64,000 nt of DNA from Drosophila miranda (Eukaryota; Arthropoda; Insecta; Diptera; Drosophilidae), in the NCBI RefSeq assembly GCF_003369915.1, contig NC_046676.1:22692001-22756000 (forward strand), read 5' to 3'. Of this stretch, positions 26,852 through 39,700 are shown piece by piece. The position numbers were made by a program, and so were the translations under genes. Every line of letters starts with the position of its first letter. The stretch's first letter is position 1. Under the pieces are notes generated by a model. That model did no database searches, was not told the DNA's origin, and saw only the letters and a program-made list of their open reading frames with translations.

Positions 26852-28459
26852 GGGGTTAAAAAAGTAACCGTTTTATTACAGGTCTGCTCATCTCGCGGCC
26901 TTTTATTTCTCTTTCGCTTTTTGGCAATTATATAACTCGAAAATGTTGGGAAATAGGGTCAAGTTTGCCACAAAATAAACCGCAAATGTAAAACAAAGAG
27001 AGGTAATAAAAAAAAGTTAAAATTAAACGATTCGACGAGCAACTTGTTTCAGTTCGAAAAGCCCCGAACTCTGGCCTTTTTACATCGAGGGGAATGCCCC
27101 CACGATTAAATCCCCCGAGTAATTCCAAGACTGGAAGCAACCTCGATTGCGTCCCGTCCCTTGGGGACTATTATCAGCATTTCACCGTGCACCAGCGATA
27201 AACACGGGCTCAAGCACTCACACCGACACCGACACTCACATTCGCGGACAATGCCGGGACCTTATCAGGGTCTGAGTTTGAGCTGGCCTTCGGTCCAAGA
27301 ACCACACGCATGCAAAACTGTCGAGCACTTCTTGGATATTTTATTTATATGTATATAGGAGGTATTGAAAGCACTTTTGTTTGATCAGATATGCGATTGT
27401 ATATCTGCGGTACGGAACTCGTATGTTTTTGTCTAAATTCCTTTTTCACCGTTTGCCTGTCTTTTGTTCGTTGCTTTGCACTTTTTGGGCACTGAGGAGA
27501 GAAGAAGAGTTCTGTCCTCCAACACGAGTCCCGAGCGTCTTTTGATTTGCACTGCCGTACGACTGAAGAAGATCTTCTCTCGAGAGATCGCTCAGAACCG
27601 ACTGCGACTGCTTCTGCGTCTGCAATCAGAATGTGTCGCAGCCGCCATTAAAAAAGATACACAACAGACAGGGAGAAAGAGGAACATACAAAATGATCAG
27701 AAATGAAACGGAAGAAATACAACGAAAGCTGCAGAGAGCACCAAACACTCTCAGTGTGCCGGGCCAGAGAGAGATGACAATGAAAGCAAAAACAACCGAA
27801 ATACAACTAAAAATCAGCAGCATCAAACAGAGCGCAGCGCAAACAATTTAGACCCGTAAATTGTGGAACGAAAGTATCTTAATAGCTTGCGAGTTTTTGG
27901 TTTTGAATTTGATTTGAATTTGAATTTGGATTGTGTTTTGCCGAAACGGTTTTATTATTTTCGCACTTGCACAATTTTGTGTATGTGTGAGCGGGGAAAC
28001 GGAAACTATATAAATTTTAATTACCTACAAACGCTGATCGTGTCGGCAGACCGAGGAAGGGGAGGGTGACTACGGACCTCCGCTTTTTTTTGCGTGTGCG
28101 CTTTGCGTACGACACTGATTTGGTTGCCCGAATGAAACGACTCAGGTCGGGTCCGGTACCTGGCGGCGTACGAGGCGAGGCGATCAATGGGCGGGCGACA
28201 GACCGGAGCAAGGCACAGAGGCACAGAAGCACGACCGTTCGATGGGAGAGCTTTAAACCGAATAAAACGGGGTATTAAAAACCTTTGCACAACAGCAACT
28301 TCGCCGGCTGGAGAGCAGCACTGGAGCCCCAAAGCACATGAAAAGCTAATCGAGGGAGAGAAAGAGCGAACACGCGTTGCGGAGAGCTCGAGCGGTGGAG
28401 AGCAGCAAACTCGTCTGGAACACGTGGATGGGGATAGTCGACGGCACACGCGCACTCAC

Positions 28460-28610
28460 CTATGCATAGGGAGGATGGAACGAGCTCACACATGCACACA
28501 GTTTTGTTTGAGTTATGAAATATATAAAATAAATAGACGGTCGCAAAAAGCTTATTCATTCGCCAAAATCAGAAAGGAGAGTGAGCGAGAACTAGCTCGA
28601 GAGAGAGAAC
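28460..28610 (-). promoter_or_regulatory. Candidate distal promoter and first exon of wdp
   Basis: Read on the - strand, this interval has CTCTCTC (GAGA-factor type) elements at 28599-28608, then a TATA-like stretch TTTATATATTTC at 28528-28517. About 55 bases further comes a good donor, AG|GTGAGT, with the exon ending at 28460. The arrangement suits a TATA/GAGA promoter with a short non-coding first exon that could splice to the acceptor before the wdp ATG. The initiator itself is weak and no transcript evidence is available. Confidence 0.3.
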
Positions 28611-29590
28611 AAGCAAAAGCTTATCAATGAGTTGAACTTAAGCGTTGTGTTATCAAAAGAGCGATTTGCTTGGCGATTTGTGTACGTACATAGCTGGTGC
28701 GAAATGAAGTAAAATAAATTTTAGATTTAGCTTAGCGTAGCCGAATGGCTAGTGGCTCTCTTGTGGATTTACAAGGCGTGCAATTTCCATTTCCTGCTGT
28801 AAGAAGATCAGAAGCTTTATCGTATCTTATCAATTTCCATACATATATAATATATATATATAATATATGTATGTGTATTCTTTGCTGTTTATCTGAGAGC
28901 AGTTGATAAGCTTTCGGTGCAGTTTTGCTCTCTTTTGTAGATACATTGGTTAGCGGCTCTTTGACTCTCTCCTTCAAACACACCGCCAACTTCTGCTCCA
29001 ACTCCGTAGTGCGTACGTGGGGGAGTTTTGTTTACGATTTATTGGGTTTCTGGGTCAAAGTTAATGTTCATTTCTGAATGACTATGAATCGAGTGAACTT
29101 CACTGTAGTTAACGAAGACAGCACTCCGTGTCTAGGTATTTCTATATAAAAGCATGAAAAAGCAGAGTGGCAAAACTTGTGTTAATACCAATGTTAAATA
29201 TTTGAGTTGGATTTTATCTTATCGCTATCGGCTCTCACATTCGCCGTGTTTGTTCTCGGTGCTTCTCCGTGGTGATATCACCTGCAGTCTACATATGTAT
29301 GTATGTACTGCTGCCAATGTCCAGCTGTTCCGCCCATAGCGCCCTTTGCTTGCGTAACCGTTCTGCGCCGATCGCTAATTAAACGCATTTCCAAGTTGCA
29401 GAACAAGTTATCTCACCAGCCAAATATCCGCACTCGCCATTTCCCACCCGAAACTGTTCTTTAATCGTTAAAAATTAAATGCCAGCCGCCAGGTCGACTA
29501 TTTGCCTTTGACCAGGCGCACAGACAGCGTGGCGAAGATCGAATATCTGATACCCTAGGCAGACCAAAAGCTCTCTTAATCTATCACATC
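28611..29590. other. Intergenic DNA, no gene seen
   Basis: No supported ORF is present. A (TA)n-rich palindromic stretch lies at about 28849-28875. The tract may be upstream regulatory DNA of wdp. Confidence 0.45.
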
Positions 29591-29599
29591 CCTTTATAT

Positions 29600-30550
29600 A
29601 AATCATTTTTATACCCGATACTCAAAATGAGTATTGGGGTATATTAGATTTGTGGTAAAAGTGGATGTGTGTAACGTCCAGAAGGCATCGTTTCCGACCC
29701 CATAAAGTATATATATTCTTGATCAGCATCAATAGCCGACTCGATTGAGCCATGTCTGTCTGTCCGTCTGTCCGTCCGTCCGTCCGTCTGTCCGTCCCCT
29801 TCAGCGCCTAGTGCTCAAAGACTATAAGAGCTAGAGCAACGATGTTTTGTATCCAGACTTCTGTGATATGTCACTGCTACAGAAATATTTCAAAACTTCG
29901 CCCCGCCCACTTCCGCCCCCACAAAGGACGAAAATCTGTGGCATCCACATTTTTAAAGATACGATAAAACCAAAAACGCAGAATCGTAGAGGATGACTAT
30001 ATGTTCTAGAGTGTAAAATCTCAACCAGATCGTATAATTATTATAGCCAGAATCAAGAAAACAATTTCATTCTTTCTCGCTCTGTTTCATGTACGAAAAT
30101 CTGGGGCATCCACAAATCTCAGAGACTATTAAGGCTAGAGTAACCAAATTTGGTATCCGCACTTCTGTTAGATCTCACTATAAAACGTATATCTCAGAAT
30201 TTCACCCCACCCCCTTCCGCCCCCACAAAGGACGAAAATCTGTTGCATCCACAATATTGCACATTCGAGAAAACTAAAAACGCAGAATCATAGATAACGA
30301 CCATATCTATCAGATTGCTGAATCTGGACCAGATCAGATAATTTTTATAGCCAAAAGGAACAAATCAATTTGCACTGGCTACGCAGCGCCCGACGTCACG
30401 CTCAGACTGATTTTCTGTCTCTCTCGCACGCACTCTTTGTCGTGTCGTTTAATATTAGCAGCGTCTGCCGGAGGAGAGCCATACTGACTAAGTATCGGGT
30501 ATAACTGTAGACTTGCGGTGTCCGCAGCAACTCACAACGTTCCCCCTCGT
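29600..30550. mobile_element. DINE-1-like non-autonomous Helentron element
   Basis: The stretch begins and ends with a perfect 13-bp inverted pair: TATACCCGATACT at 29610-29622 and its complement at 30491-30503. Inside are a GTCY microsatellite (29754-29798) and two diverged copies of a roughly 300-bp unit. Just past the right inverted repeat is a small stem-loop (TGCGG-TGT-CCGCA, 30514-30526). Subterminal inverted repeats, an internal microsatellite and a 3' stem-loop after the right repeat are the described architecture of DINE-1/Helentron-associated elements. No transposase or Rep/helicase ORF is present, so it is non-autonomous. Exact ends are not certain because these elements leave no target-site duplication. 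Confidence 0.75.
29754..29798. repeat. (GTCY)n microsatellite inside the DINE-1-like element
   Basis: GTCT and GTCC units in tandem cover about 45 bases. The position, near the left end of the mobile element, matches the variable microsatellite typical of DINE-1 copies. Confidence 0.85.
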
Positions 30551-33500
30551 TTAATCTATTTTTTAAGAATAGTAAATATATTGCTTGTCGATTGTAGGTA
30601 TTTCTTTGAGTCCACACCATAATTTCATGGCAGGCGTCTCCCTTTTCTGGCCATACCCATAAACCCTATTTTCGTGCAAGATATCCAACATATCAGCAAT
30701 AAAGTATCCGCCTGTATGTATATTATATAGACACATAAAAAGTAAGGTATATTTGGCTTTTGTTTATCTCACTCGACAAGACTTTTCACCTGCCTGGCTG
30801 CCGCATTTTCGACTGTTTTGTATACGTCAATAGTCAATTGTATCGGAAGTGTCCAACGCTCTGGGGCTGATAAAAGTTCGAAAAGAACCAAAAACTGAAT
30901 GGATTTCTATTTTGGCAAAAGCTAAATTTTAATTGCAAATTTGCCCAGTATAGCCATAGCCTTGCAAGAGCACAACTGACGTCAGAGTGCGAATTGATAA
31001 AACTCGGATGATTATATATTTATTTAAAGTGCGACTGGGTGGGTTGAATAGACTTAAAAGCTGAGCCAATAAAGAAGTTTGGGCTGTGAGGCGCCTTATA
31101 TGTATGTAACGTTTATTTGTTTGTACATATGATATAACATTGCTGTTGATATCAAGTGATTGTTTGATTAACGGTTTATTTACTCAATAATCGCATTACG
31201 TCTTCTGGCGTATTCCTATGAAATCTTTATCAAAACTTTCGTAACACGAGGGAAGGGAACGAAAAGTGTGTCCCGTTCATCAGATTCCATTCCGTATAAA
31301 CGTCACGAACAATCTGCTCTGTTCTCGATTAGATAGTCATGATATTTATTAATCACATTAACCCTCTCAACTGACAAATATATCACTTCTCACCTCTCCA
31401 CCGAATAATCAGCAATCGCCTCCAAATGTTATGCAATTTCCAGATGTTTTTTTTGCTTTTTGAGGGAAATCTACTGAAGGTGCAAGCGAGGTGATGGGAT
31501 TCCCGTTGGGAGTTCTCCTGAAACAGAATGATATTTCTCAGTCGCTAATTTATATCGTATACCATCGGGATCCATCGATCCAGCGATCGATCCAGTGACT
31601 TCGCTTTGTATTGCCTTGGCGCGGCGTTGACTTAATTGATTAGAGCACATGACTAATTTAGCTTGGAAGCTTTAGTACTGACAGCTTTGACAATGCGATT
31701 AAAGTTAATTTTTGGTCAATATTGATATATAGTAGTGTTCGATATGATATCTCCATTTGTGTTACCTATTTGTGTGTGTGCATTAACAATTATTTTTAAT
31801 CAAAATGCAAAAATTATATAATATTTTATTTTTGTGGAACATTTTTTTACTGAGAGGGAAATCTAATCTAATTTTTACCGTACGGGAAAGTAGGACGTAT
31901 GTCATTACAAGTGTATTTAAAAACTAATTGCAACGAAAAGAATCTTCATAATTGGATCCCTGACGTCCGTTTTCATCTAATGCTAGAATAATGCTCCTCA
32001 TTTGCCAGTTTGGCTTGACCCAGATTGAAAAGTTTTATGTACTGCGACCCGGGTTTCGTTTTCATTGACTCACTGACTGAGTGACAGGCTGACTGGCGGA
32101 CTGACTGCTGGAGTGTCCCACAATGGATTGACGATCCGCTCAGTCCCCATCCTCTGTGCAATGGAGGACGGGGAAGGTACAAGTATGTATGTATACCCAG
32201 TTAGGCAAATGAGCTGCAATGAACCGGAAATTCACAATTAACCATCGGGCCCCGCGCGCCTTAGCCGAGTTTCATAACCAACTGCATATATGTATGTATG
32301 TATGCATTTGGAGTCGACTCCATCCACGGGGGTGCAGCAGTCGGATCCCAATAGGAATCCGAATCGAAATCGTATATGGAAATCGCACGTTCCGGCTCAT
32401 TGGGCGCTGGACATTTATTTTAAGCCTAGGTGTAATTTTCGGTCGCCTTCTTTGGGCCCAGCCGAAAGACAAAACAAACGACACACAAAAAAGTAAAGTG
32501 CTGGGATATTTTAATTGTTTCTACGTGTTGTTCTATAAATTCATGTTCAGGCTTAGCTCGAAGTTATTATATTATGATCTGGCGGTAACGTGATCAACAT
32601 TTTGACTCGAACGGGCCGGGGTTGGGCTTTGGCTATGGCTTGGACGAGTGGTCGCCGCGATTACAGTTACGCTGATTGGGAGAGTTCATTGGAGCTTCGA
32701 AAGAGGAGCCAGCCCTCTCCTTAACGTAATTATGATATCATGTAAACGTGGTTAGGGAAAACTGCCCGTGCATATGTATAAGCAGATAACTGTAGTTTCC
32801 CTTTTCGGCTGAGCCCATTCCTAGAATGGAATGGGAACGGGACTGGGACTGAGACTGGATGAGGAGTGTACGATTTCGACGTGACTGATAGTTACTGGCC
32901 ATTGGAGAGATATTGTTCCATATAAAATAGATAGGAATTCTTCAAAGAATGAAATAATGGAATGGGAAACGGGGAACGGGAAGACTGTGAACAAAAGATC
33001 ATTAATGAATATTATAACAGGCAGATCTGCAAGGATGCCCCTTAACCTAGTTACAGTCTCTGTAAGATTACTTAGCTTTTAGTTAGTATAAGTCTAAGCA
33101 ATTTAGGCCGCTTTGACAGGCTGACAAATACGCTTAACCCTGATTAATTAGACAAACAGTTACTCTCTCTAAGTTTAATCATGCAGCTTCCTCGATAAGT
33201 GATAACGATTTTTTAGGCTAAAGAGCTAAAGGAGAACGCACTCCGTGGCACTGGCAAATGGCATTCGCAGGTGGTCGCTAATCAACGTAATCAACTTGCA
33301 ACAAGCCTCGTTAGGCGAGGCAGACGCAAGGCAGCTTCATGGTAATCAGGCCACCAAGTTCTTGGGGAGGGGAGGCGGCTCCAGAGAAGGCCGCTCTAAC
33401 CAAATTGGTCGCGGTGCTCCCTCCTCCCTGTATCGCTATCTTGGCAAGACAGGTTTGTTGTAGCTGCCAGCTCTTTGTCTAGGCAGACTACGCCACCCGA

Positions 33501-35480
33501 AGGGGGCACATGAACCTGACTTTACCGTTGTGGCAGGTCCGCGTTTTGCTGGGTCAAGGTCAGCTGGTAGGCTGATTAGAGTCTCGTCTCCCCGGTAGGG
33601 TCTAGCATAGTCAACCAGAATCCAGCTGAAGGATCATTACAGCTGATGGGATCTCCGATCTCCCCACTCACGTCAATCCCCTTGCCATTCCAGGCACGCA
33701 CACCACCCATCAACTGGTCGCCATTCAACGCCATCGCCGTCCACAGATCCACAGATCCACAGATCCCAAGCTCCAATGCCAGATCCAGCGACAAGCAGCG
33801 CCCCAGTGGCGTCGCTCGCTGCATTTGGTGCTGGCATCGCAAACTGCGTTCCTCCTTGACTTTTGTTTCGTTTTCGATTTTCTGCGATATGTTATTCATG
33901 CCCATTGCAGCGGCTTAGTCAACAGGGGATATGAATCGTATCTCCCCTCGGGATTGAAGCTGTGTTAAAGTTCAAGTTTTCATACAGATCAAGCAGAAGT
34001 CTGCTAATTATATTTCAGAGCCGCCCGTATGCACGATAGACCCTTCCCTTCCCCCCTTTGACATAAGCTCTGCACGCCGCCAGGCAACGAACGACCACGT
34101 CGAACACAAAGCTGAGATTTTTCACAAGAAAATATTCATGTGAAGGCGAAAACTGCGCAGGCGCATGTTTTGTCAACTGGCAATCGACAGACCGGCAGAC
34201 TGGCGGACGGAAATACATGCCGTGAGGAGGCTAAGGCTGGGACCGCACTGCTCCGCTGACGTTTGCGTGACAGCAGCATCAACCAATAACAACAATAACA
34301 AAAAAAACTGCTGCAACGGCAGGCAGCATCCAGACCATGCTTTGACCAGTTACCAATTTTGGCAGCAAGACTTTCATTTATTTTCGATTCGTTTTTAGGC
34401 TGCTGAGGATCGCTCGTACAAAAGGTACTTTTGACATTCAATGGAAACGATCTTTTATGAAATTTCCAAAATTAGCTCACATTTGCTTGCAATGTATTTC
34501 AAAGATACCTTGCAAGGAGGAAATGATATAGCTTCTCCTGCTAGCTTCTCCTGTCCAGGTCTAGAGCATTACTCTTGATCAGCCTCTGGGAAATTCAGAT
34601 TGTCTATGTGGTCGACAATGGAGACTCTCACAATGCTTATGCAGACGATTGTGATTTATTAATAATGATACTGCAGTTCAATGGCAAACCCTTCACACTG
34701 CTGTTCGTCTCACGCCTATTGCATTTTATAGTGGGGGTGCACACAAATCGCTTTAGCCGCCCGCATATTGGGGCCTATTGGGTTTCAAGAAGCAGCACGA
34801 GGGTTTGCCTTTAAATGAAGTTAGTGGTGGAACGTAGTCCTTGGGCTTATTGTTGGATACGTTTGAATAATCAATTTGCTCATAACTATTTAAGCTGAGC
34901 CTTATTTTCGAGTTCGTCGAACGACTTTCTGGTGCTCATATCAGCCAAACACATTTTCATTTTTTGGCAGGCAAACAGGGCATCGAACCAGTCCAACTGT
35001 TGGGTGTTTTGCAGATACTTTACTATCAATTATACAACAGAAATTAGTTAACCTCGACCGCACTGAAATCCTGACGAGTTTACTTCCAATTTCAAAAGAA
35101 TACAAAAATAAATATTATTAAAGCGTATTTAAATAATCTAGTTGGGCACTTACACACATACATACCTGTACATGTGTACTATGAATGTGGTAACTGCCAG
35201 CTATGAAACTATTGAAGATCGTTGCTATACAAAAATACATGCTTAAATCTGAACGTACGCGGCCAAAAAAACAATTAATAATGAAAGACCTGCATGCATA
35301 GACTAGGTTTTAACAGATTTTCCATCGTGAATTCTTAGGAACAAAATATATTATTCGTTATTAATTCAGTTTTTTGAAACATAAAATTAACCCTGCTACA
35401 TGGCAACTACACACTGGAACGACATTACACTTGACGTTGCAATTCTACATGCGACTTACATGAGTTCTACACCAAAAACA
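30551..35480. other. Intergenic DNA, no gene seen
   Basis: Reading both strands gives only short unsupported ORFs and AT-rich sequence. A triple CCACAGAT repeat lies near 33736-33765. I see no exon chain, RNA gene or mobile element that I can support. Confidence 0.45.
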
Positions 35481-35492
35481 TGTGTGCTGGCG

Positions 35493-35509
35493 CTCCCAGG
35501 TGGCGCCAC
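35493..35509 (+). promoter_or_regulatory. CTCF-like insulator motif
   Basis: CTCCCAGGTGGCGCCAC fits the core of the Drosophila CTCF consensus (AGGTGGCGC with an upstream CCA-type flank). It lies between wdp and gene B, where a domain boundary would make sense. Only one site is seen and no binding data are available. Confidence 0.4.
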
Positions 35510-36640
35510 TGGGTAAGGGACTTTTCGGAAACTGCCACCACCAGCGATCAGCTGTCGCGTGATTTATCGACTCACTGCATTTAATTTAATAATAATACAA
35601 TAATTTTAAATATCATTTTTAAAGGTATATTTAAGAAAAAAGGGTATAGAAACTTCCAATCTCAGGTTTTTTGAATTTTCGCTCTAAATCCGTTTATCTC
35701 AAGTTGTTTAACTGTTTAAATATAGGGGGGTTAAGTGGGCTAAGCATATTTTATCGAATCAATTGCGGAACAAAATCTTTTTATACCCTATAATTAGTGG
35801 GAGATGTTGGCTTGGTGACAGAGATGAGATTAGAATTTAATTATTTATATAAATACGAAATTAAGAAGTCAAACACATAGACATTCGCCGCAATATTTTT
35901 TTTTTAAATTTAACTTCGTTTCAAATTTTCCACTATATGACTTAGGTCCCGTCCCCAAAGAGCGATAGGGACTTAAAAAAGATGTTCAATGCAGAACACA
36001 CTTGCATATATATTTGTATGTGTGATGCGTCGCCATTTGAGCCAGAGAGAGGAAAGACTCGAAAACAACCAATGCCATGGTAAGTTATGCCTTAGAGGTG
36101 GGGCCAACTAAGAAAAGGCCTTCCTTTGAGTTAACAAAAAATATAAAACAATTAATATCCAATGCAAGATAACAATAACATATGATAATAACAATAACAA
36201 TAACAAATGACACATGATCGTTGAAGCGATTCGACATAATCATTCATTGGTGCCACAATAAGAGGCCGATCGCTGAGTTTTCCCTACCTATTCATACAGA
36301 CATACCATTCAACACCGTACCTTACCATACCATAATATACCATCGTATTGCGACTTAACGGTGAGCCCAGATCAGTTGATTTTCAAACTTCAACAGGTGT
36401 TGATCGCATACTAACAGGAATATACACACACGCGGTAGATAGAGCGCACGAGTCAACGAAATCGGTAAAGCTGAAACAAGTTAGCACCAATTAAGCAGAA
36501 TTAACGGCCAGGGCACGTGATCAGCCTTTGAATTCGTGGAAAACAAAATCGGACTTAATCAAAAATATCAAATATAAACTCTGCCGGAAAGAGAACTCTC
36601 TAGGTGCGGTGGCTAGCGTATCTCCACTAAAGTTTGTGTG
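35510..36640. other. Intergenic DNA, no gene seen
   Basis: AT-rich sequence with an (AATAAC)n-like run near 36172-36206 and no supported ORF. A possible + strand donor (AACG|GTGAGC) near 36360 could belong to an unmapped upstream non-coding exon. Confidence 0.35.
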
Positions 36641-36650
36641 TTTCTTTCAG

Positions 36651-36725
36651 CGAAAATACTAATTCTTGGATTACTCCACTTCAATTTTTGAGCCGTAGCC
36701 ATCAGCGAGCAGAATTTTCTAAAAG
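36651..36725 (+). other. Possible non-coding internal exon
   Basis: A 75-base segment is bounded by a strong acceptor (TGTGTTTCTTTCAG ending at 36650) and a strong donor (AAAAG|GTGAGT starting at 36726), both on the + strand. It has no useful reading frame, so it would be a 5' UTR exon, most simply of gene B 8.5 kb downstream. Splice-site quality is the only evidence. Confidence 0.3.
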
Positions 36726-39700
36726 GTGAGTTTTTCTTCCGATGCAGGCTTCGTTGGGATCCAGAGTCGGAGCTGGCGGGCATTGAAAAAAGTGCACTGC
36801 CAGCGAGGAGGGATGGGATTTCGTCAGGCCTGGGTCCAAGTGTGAGTGGGACAACAGCAAAACGGCTGTCTCTGCCCCAAGTGGTTGTCTCACTCGCTGA
36901 GCGTATCTTTCGGTCTGTATGTGACTATGTGTGTGCGTGACTGTGTCTGTGTGTGTGTGGGTAACGCTACCTGTGGCTTCATTGCTTACCTGCCATATCT
37001 CTGAAAACATAACCAAGCACTCACTCACACACACACACAGCAGCAGGCTGAACCCAGCGATGCAGCTGCTCGTGTTTGCGTGTTGGTTGTGTATCTGTAT
37101 ATGTGTGGTGACATATAAACTTCCAAACCAAGTCGCAATTATCTTAACCAAATTCTGCTGATCAACGGCTAAGCAAAGCTTCAATTTGTAGTTAGTTTTA
37201 CTTATCAGCACGGCTAGAAGTGAACAAAACAGGAAGATTGACGCACACACACACATGCACATATAGCGGAGCTTAGTGCATTTGCCCTGCAGGGAATCGG
37301 GGAATTTAAAACAGAGAGAAGATAAGTTTAAGCAGAATAATGAAACAGTTAAGAGACAACAACAAATGCTACAAACGCAAGCAAGAGAAGTACATAGATA
37401 AGATTACACCTGTGTGTGAGTGAGCTAGTGTGAGTGTCGTCTGTTGGTGTATGTAAAAACTCGACTCTCGCTGGCAGTGGTAACGGGGTGGACAGAGTGC
37501 GGGAAAGGGGTGAACAAACCGGTAATGCATTTACTCAAAAAGAAGTCACCTTCATCACAAATTCAACGCGTTGCTGCAAAAAACAACAAAACTATCAGAA
37601 AGACGGGGTACAGAGAGCAATAGATCTCTATAGCAAGACCATGATCATAGTTTGCATACATTGGGCATGCAATGATGGGCAAATAACGCGTGGAAATATT
37701 GGAAAACACTTAAGGCCATTACGAATTAGAGCTTCTATTTTTACAGCAATCTGTATTCGAGTATTAACCGATAAACACAAATATTATACAAACTATTGTA
37801 TGCAAATAAACAACTCGAAAAGCTTCCTGAAATGGCCCCCAATTAATCAGCCAAACATATTTCGGTTAGAGTGCGGTAGAAGGGGGTTTTAATTCCAATA
37901 ACAGAAACAACGAAATATTCTCAAAAAAAAAGAAATAAATTATTTCTATGCATAATTCAGAACCAGTTCCAATCGATTTTCAATTTTAATGCTATTTTTA
38001 TACCCCACTGTTGCTGTCGCTGTGTCTCTGTGAAAACGAAGCTGGAATTTAAATGAATTTTACTGAAATGATTGCTCTGCGATCTGTTCATTTGATTTTG
38101 AGGTGCGACTCGGTTTTCCAGACGTAATCAGCCAGAGGTGTGTGCTCTTTGAATTCCTTGAAAACGCTTATGTATGCAAATTTTGATTCGGTTTCATTTC
38201 GGGATAGGGCTGGGGGCTGAGCAGGGTGGGACTGGGCTGGGCATTCTTACCACTGCAGGTGGGACTTCTCCGTCAACTGTCGCCAGTTGTCGGCTGTGGT
38301 GCACTATCTAATCGCTACAAAAGCCGGCCCCACAAGCGTATTTATAAAGATAAAAGGCCAAAAGCAAACAGATTCGTTTGCCGACTCAGACTTTGACTCT
38401 ATTCCGTCTCTCTCTTTCGCTCCCTCTGTGAGAAGGCGAGTGCGAGTGTAAGTTTGTGGTTGTATGAGTGGAGTTAATGAGGTCACATTACTCTCTGCTC
38501 TGGCTGGTTTCATGGCTGGTAATTGACCAGAGAATACCTATTGTATACTTATATCAACATAGCCGTAGATATGTATACAGCAAACCCTGCTGTCGCTGTC
38601 TCCATCTCCCCGCACGGCAAATTATGAATACTCAACTATCAAATCTTTTTTTGTTAAGTGCCCAGGCAAACATCTAACAACAACTGCAGCTTGGACCACT
38701 TAATGCCGCACCGAGTGCTGTATGTGTGGGTAAACTCGGTTTAGTCTTACAGAACTTAAGTGTCGGCACATGCGGCGGATGCGTAATAAGTCTCTTGGGG
38801 AGCTTGGTTTCTGCTTTTGGCACATGACTGTCGTTCGAAAACAGCGAAAAAAGCAAACTATTTTGAGTGATTTTAACGATCCAGCTTCGTGTTTTAACTG
38901 CTTGACACACACAATGATGTCATTCTCATCCCACCCAGGATAGGAGGGCGCCAAATGCAGCTCTCTCCTAACCAAGCTTAGCCTTTTCTTTCCCTGCTCA
39001 ATTGAGCATGAAATTGCACTCGCTAGTGCTAGTGCCAGTGCCAGTGTGGCCTCAACCAGCTGTACATAGTTGTGCTCGTGTTTCGCACCCACAGTAAAAA
39101 TTCGTTGACATTTTACCTTAACCCTGACTCTAATCAATCAAGCCTGACAGCCAGCCAGAGAGACAACGGAAGATTAATCAATTTTTGCACAATTCTAATC
39201 AGATGCCATAAAAGATTAGTCACCGCCTGGCCTGGCCCGCAAATTGTCTGTCTGCATATGACAGCAGCTGATCAACACCGTTCCAGCTGGTGCAAGCTCC
39301 CACCATAGCTGATTTATGTACATATCTATATGATATATGAGGAAGTACATATGTATGTATTTCTCCCTGCCCAAGCCCCCATTTGGCGACAGTTCTTGAG
39401 GGCAACTTTCACCTCATTCGCAATCAAACACACTCTGGCCATCGAGGGCCGAACTTTGAATACTCTGAATCAAGAGGGCTTGGGGATAAGCGGGCCTAAG
39501 GCTCTCGGGAAGCCAAATGGAGCTCAGCTTCTTTGGGGGGGCCTTGTAATTTGGTTCGCTCAACCTATAACTCAGGCTTCCAAACTTAAGCCGATTTCAC
39601 ATCGTATGAGCTTATGGTTCAGGGTCCGGTCCGAGTTGCGGTCTGGTTTTGGATAGCACCCATTGCCATGTCGATAAAATGCGGAGAGTCTTCGCCTGCA

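Larger units (their letters stand above)
16352..28459 (-). other. Probable wdp 5' UTR intron(s)
   Basis: From the acceptor next to the wdp ATG to a candidate donor at 28459-28458 (AG|GTGAGT on the - strand) there is no believable coding gene. Short ORFs here have no signal peptide, domain or splice support. Visible are purine runs (GAAAGA repeats at 18882-18914, GAAAC repeats near 19060), a GCGATG run near 18700, a GATCAGATC-rich inverted stretch near 21474-21512 and CCCGTA units at 26822-26851. If the donor is right, this is one intron of about 12 kb that may house enhancers. Confidence 0.35.

Noticed and set aside
29754..29798. Regular short repeats that superficially look like an array
   Set aside because: Units are 4 bp with no spacers; this is a microsatellite within an insect element, not CRISPR.
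30089..30277. 62-codon ORF inside the repeat element
   Set aside because: The element is non-autonomous; the frame matches no transposase or Rep/helicase and lies over a duplicated non-coding unit.
36702..37262. 186-codon open frame on the - strand
   Set aside because: Much of it is translated CA/GT repeat (Thr-His runs). A real splice donor at 36990 cuts through it, so at most it is non-coding exon.
37434..37892. 152-codon open frame in the gene desert
   Set aside because: It begins with GTG, not ATG, has no signal, domain or splice support, and its composition matches random AT-rich sequence.
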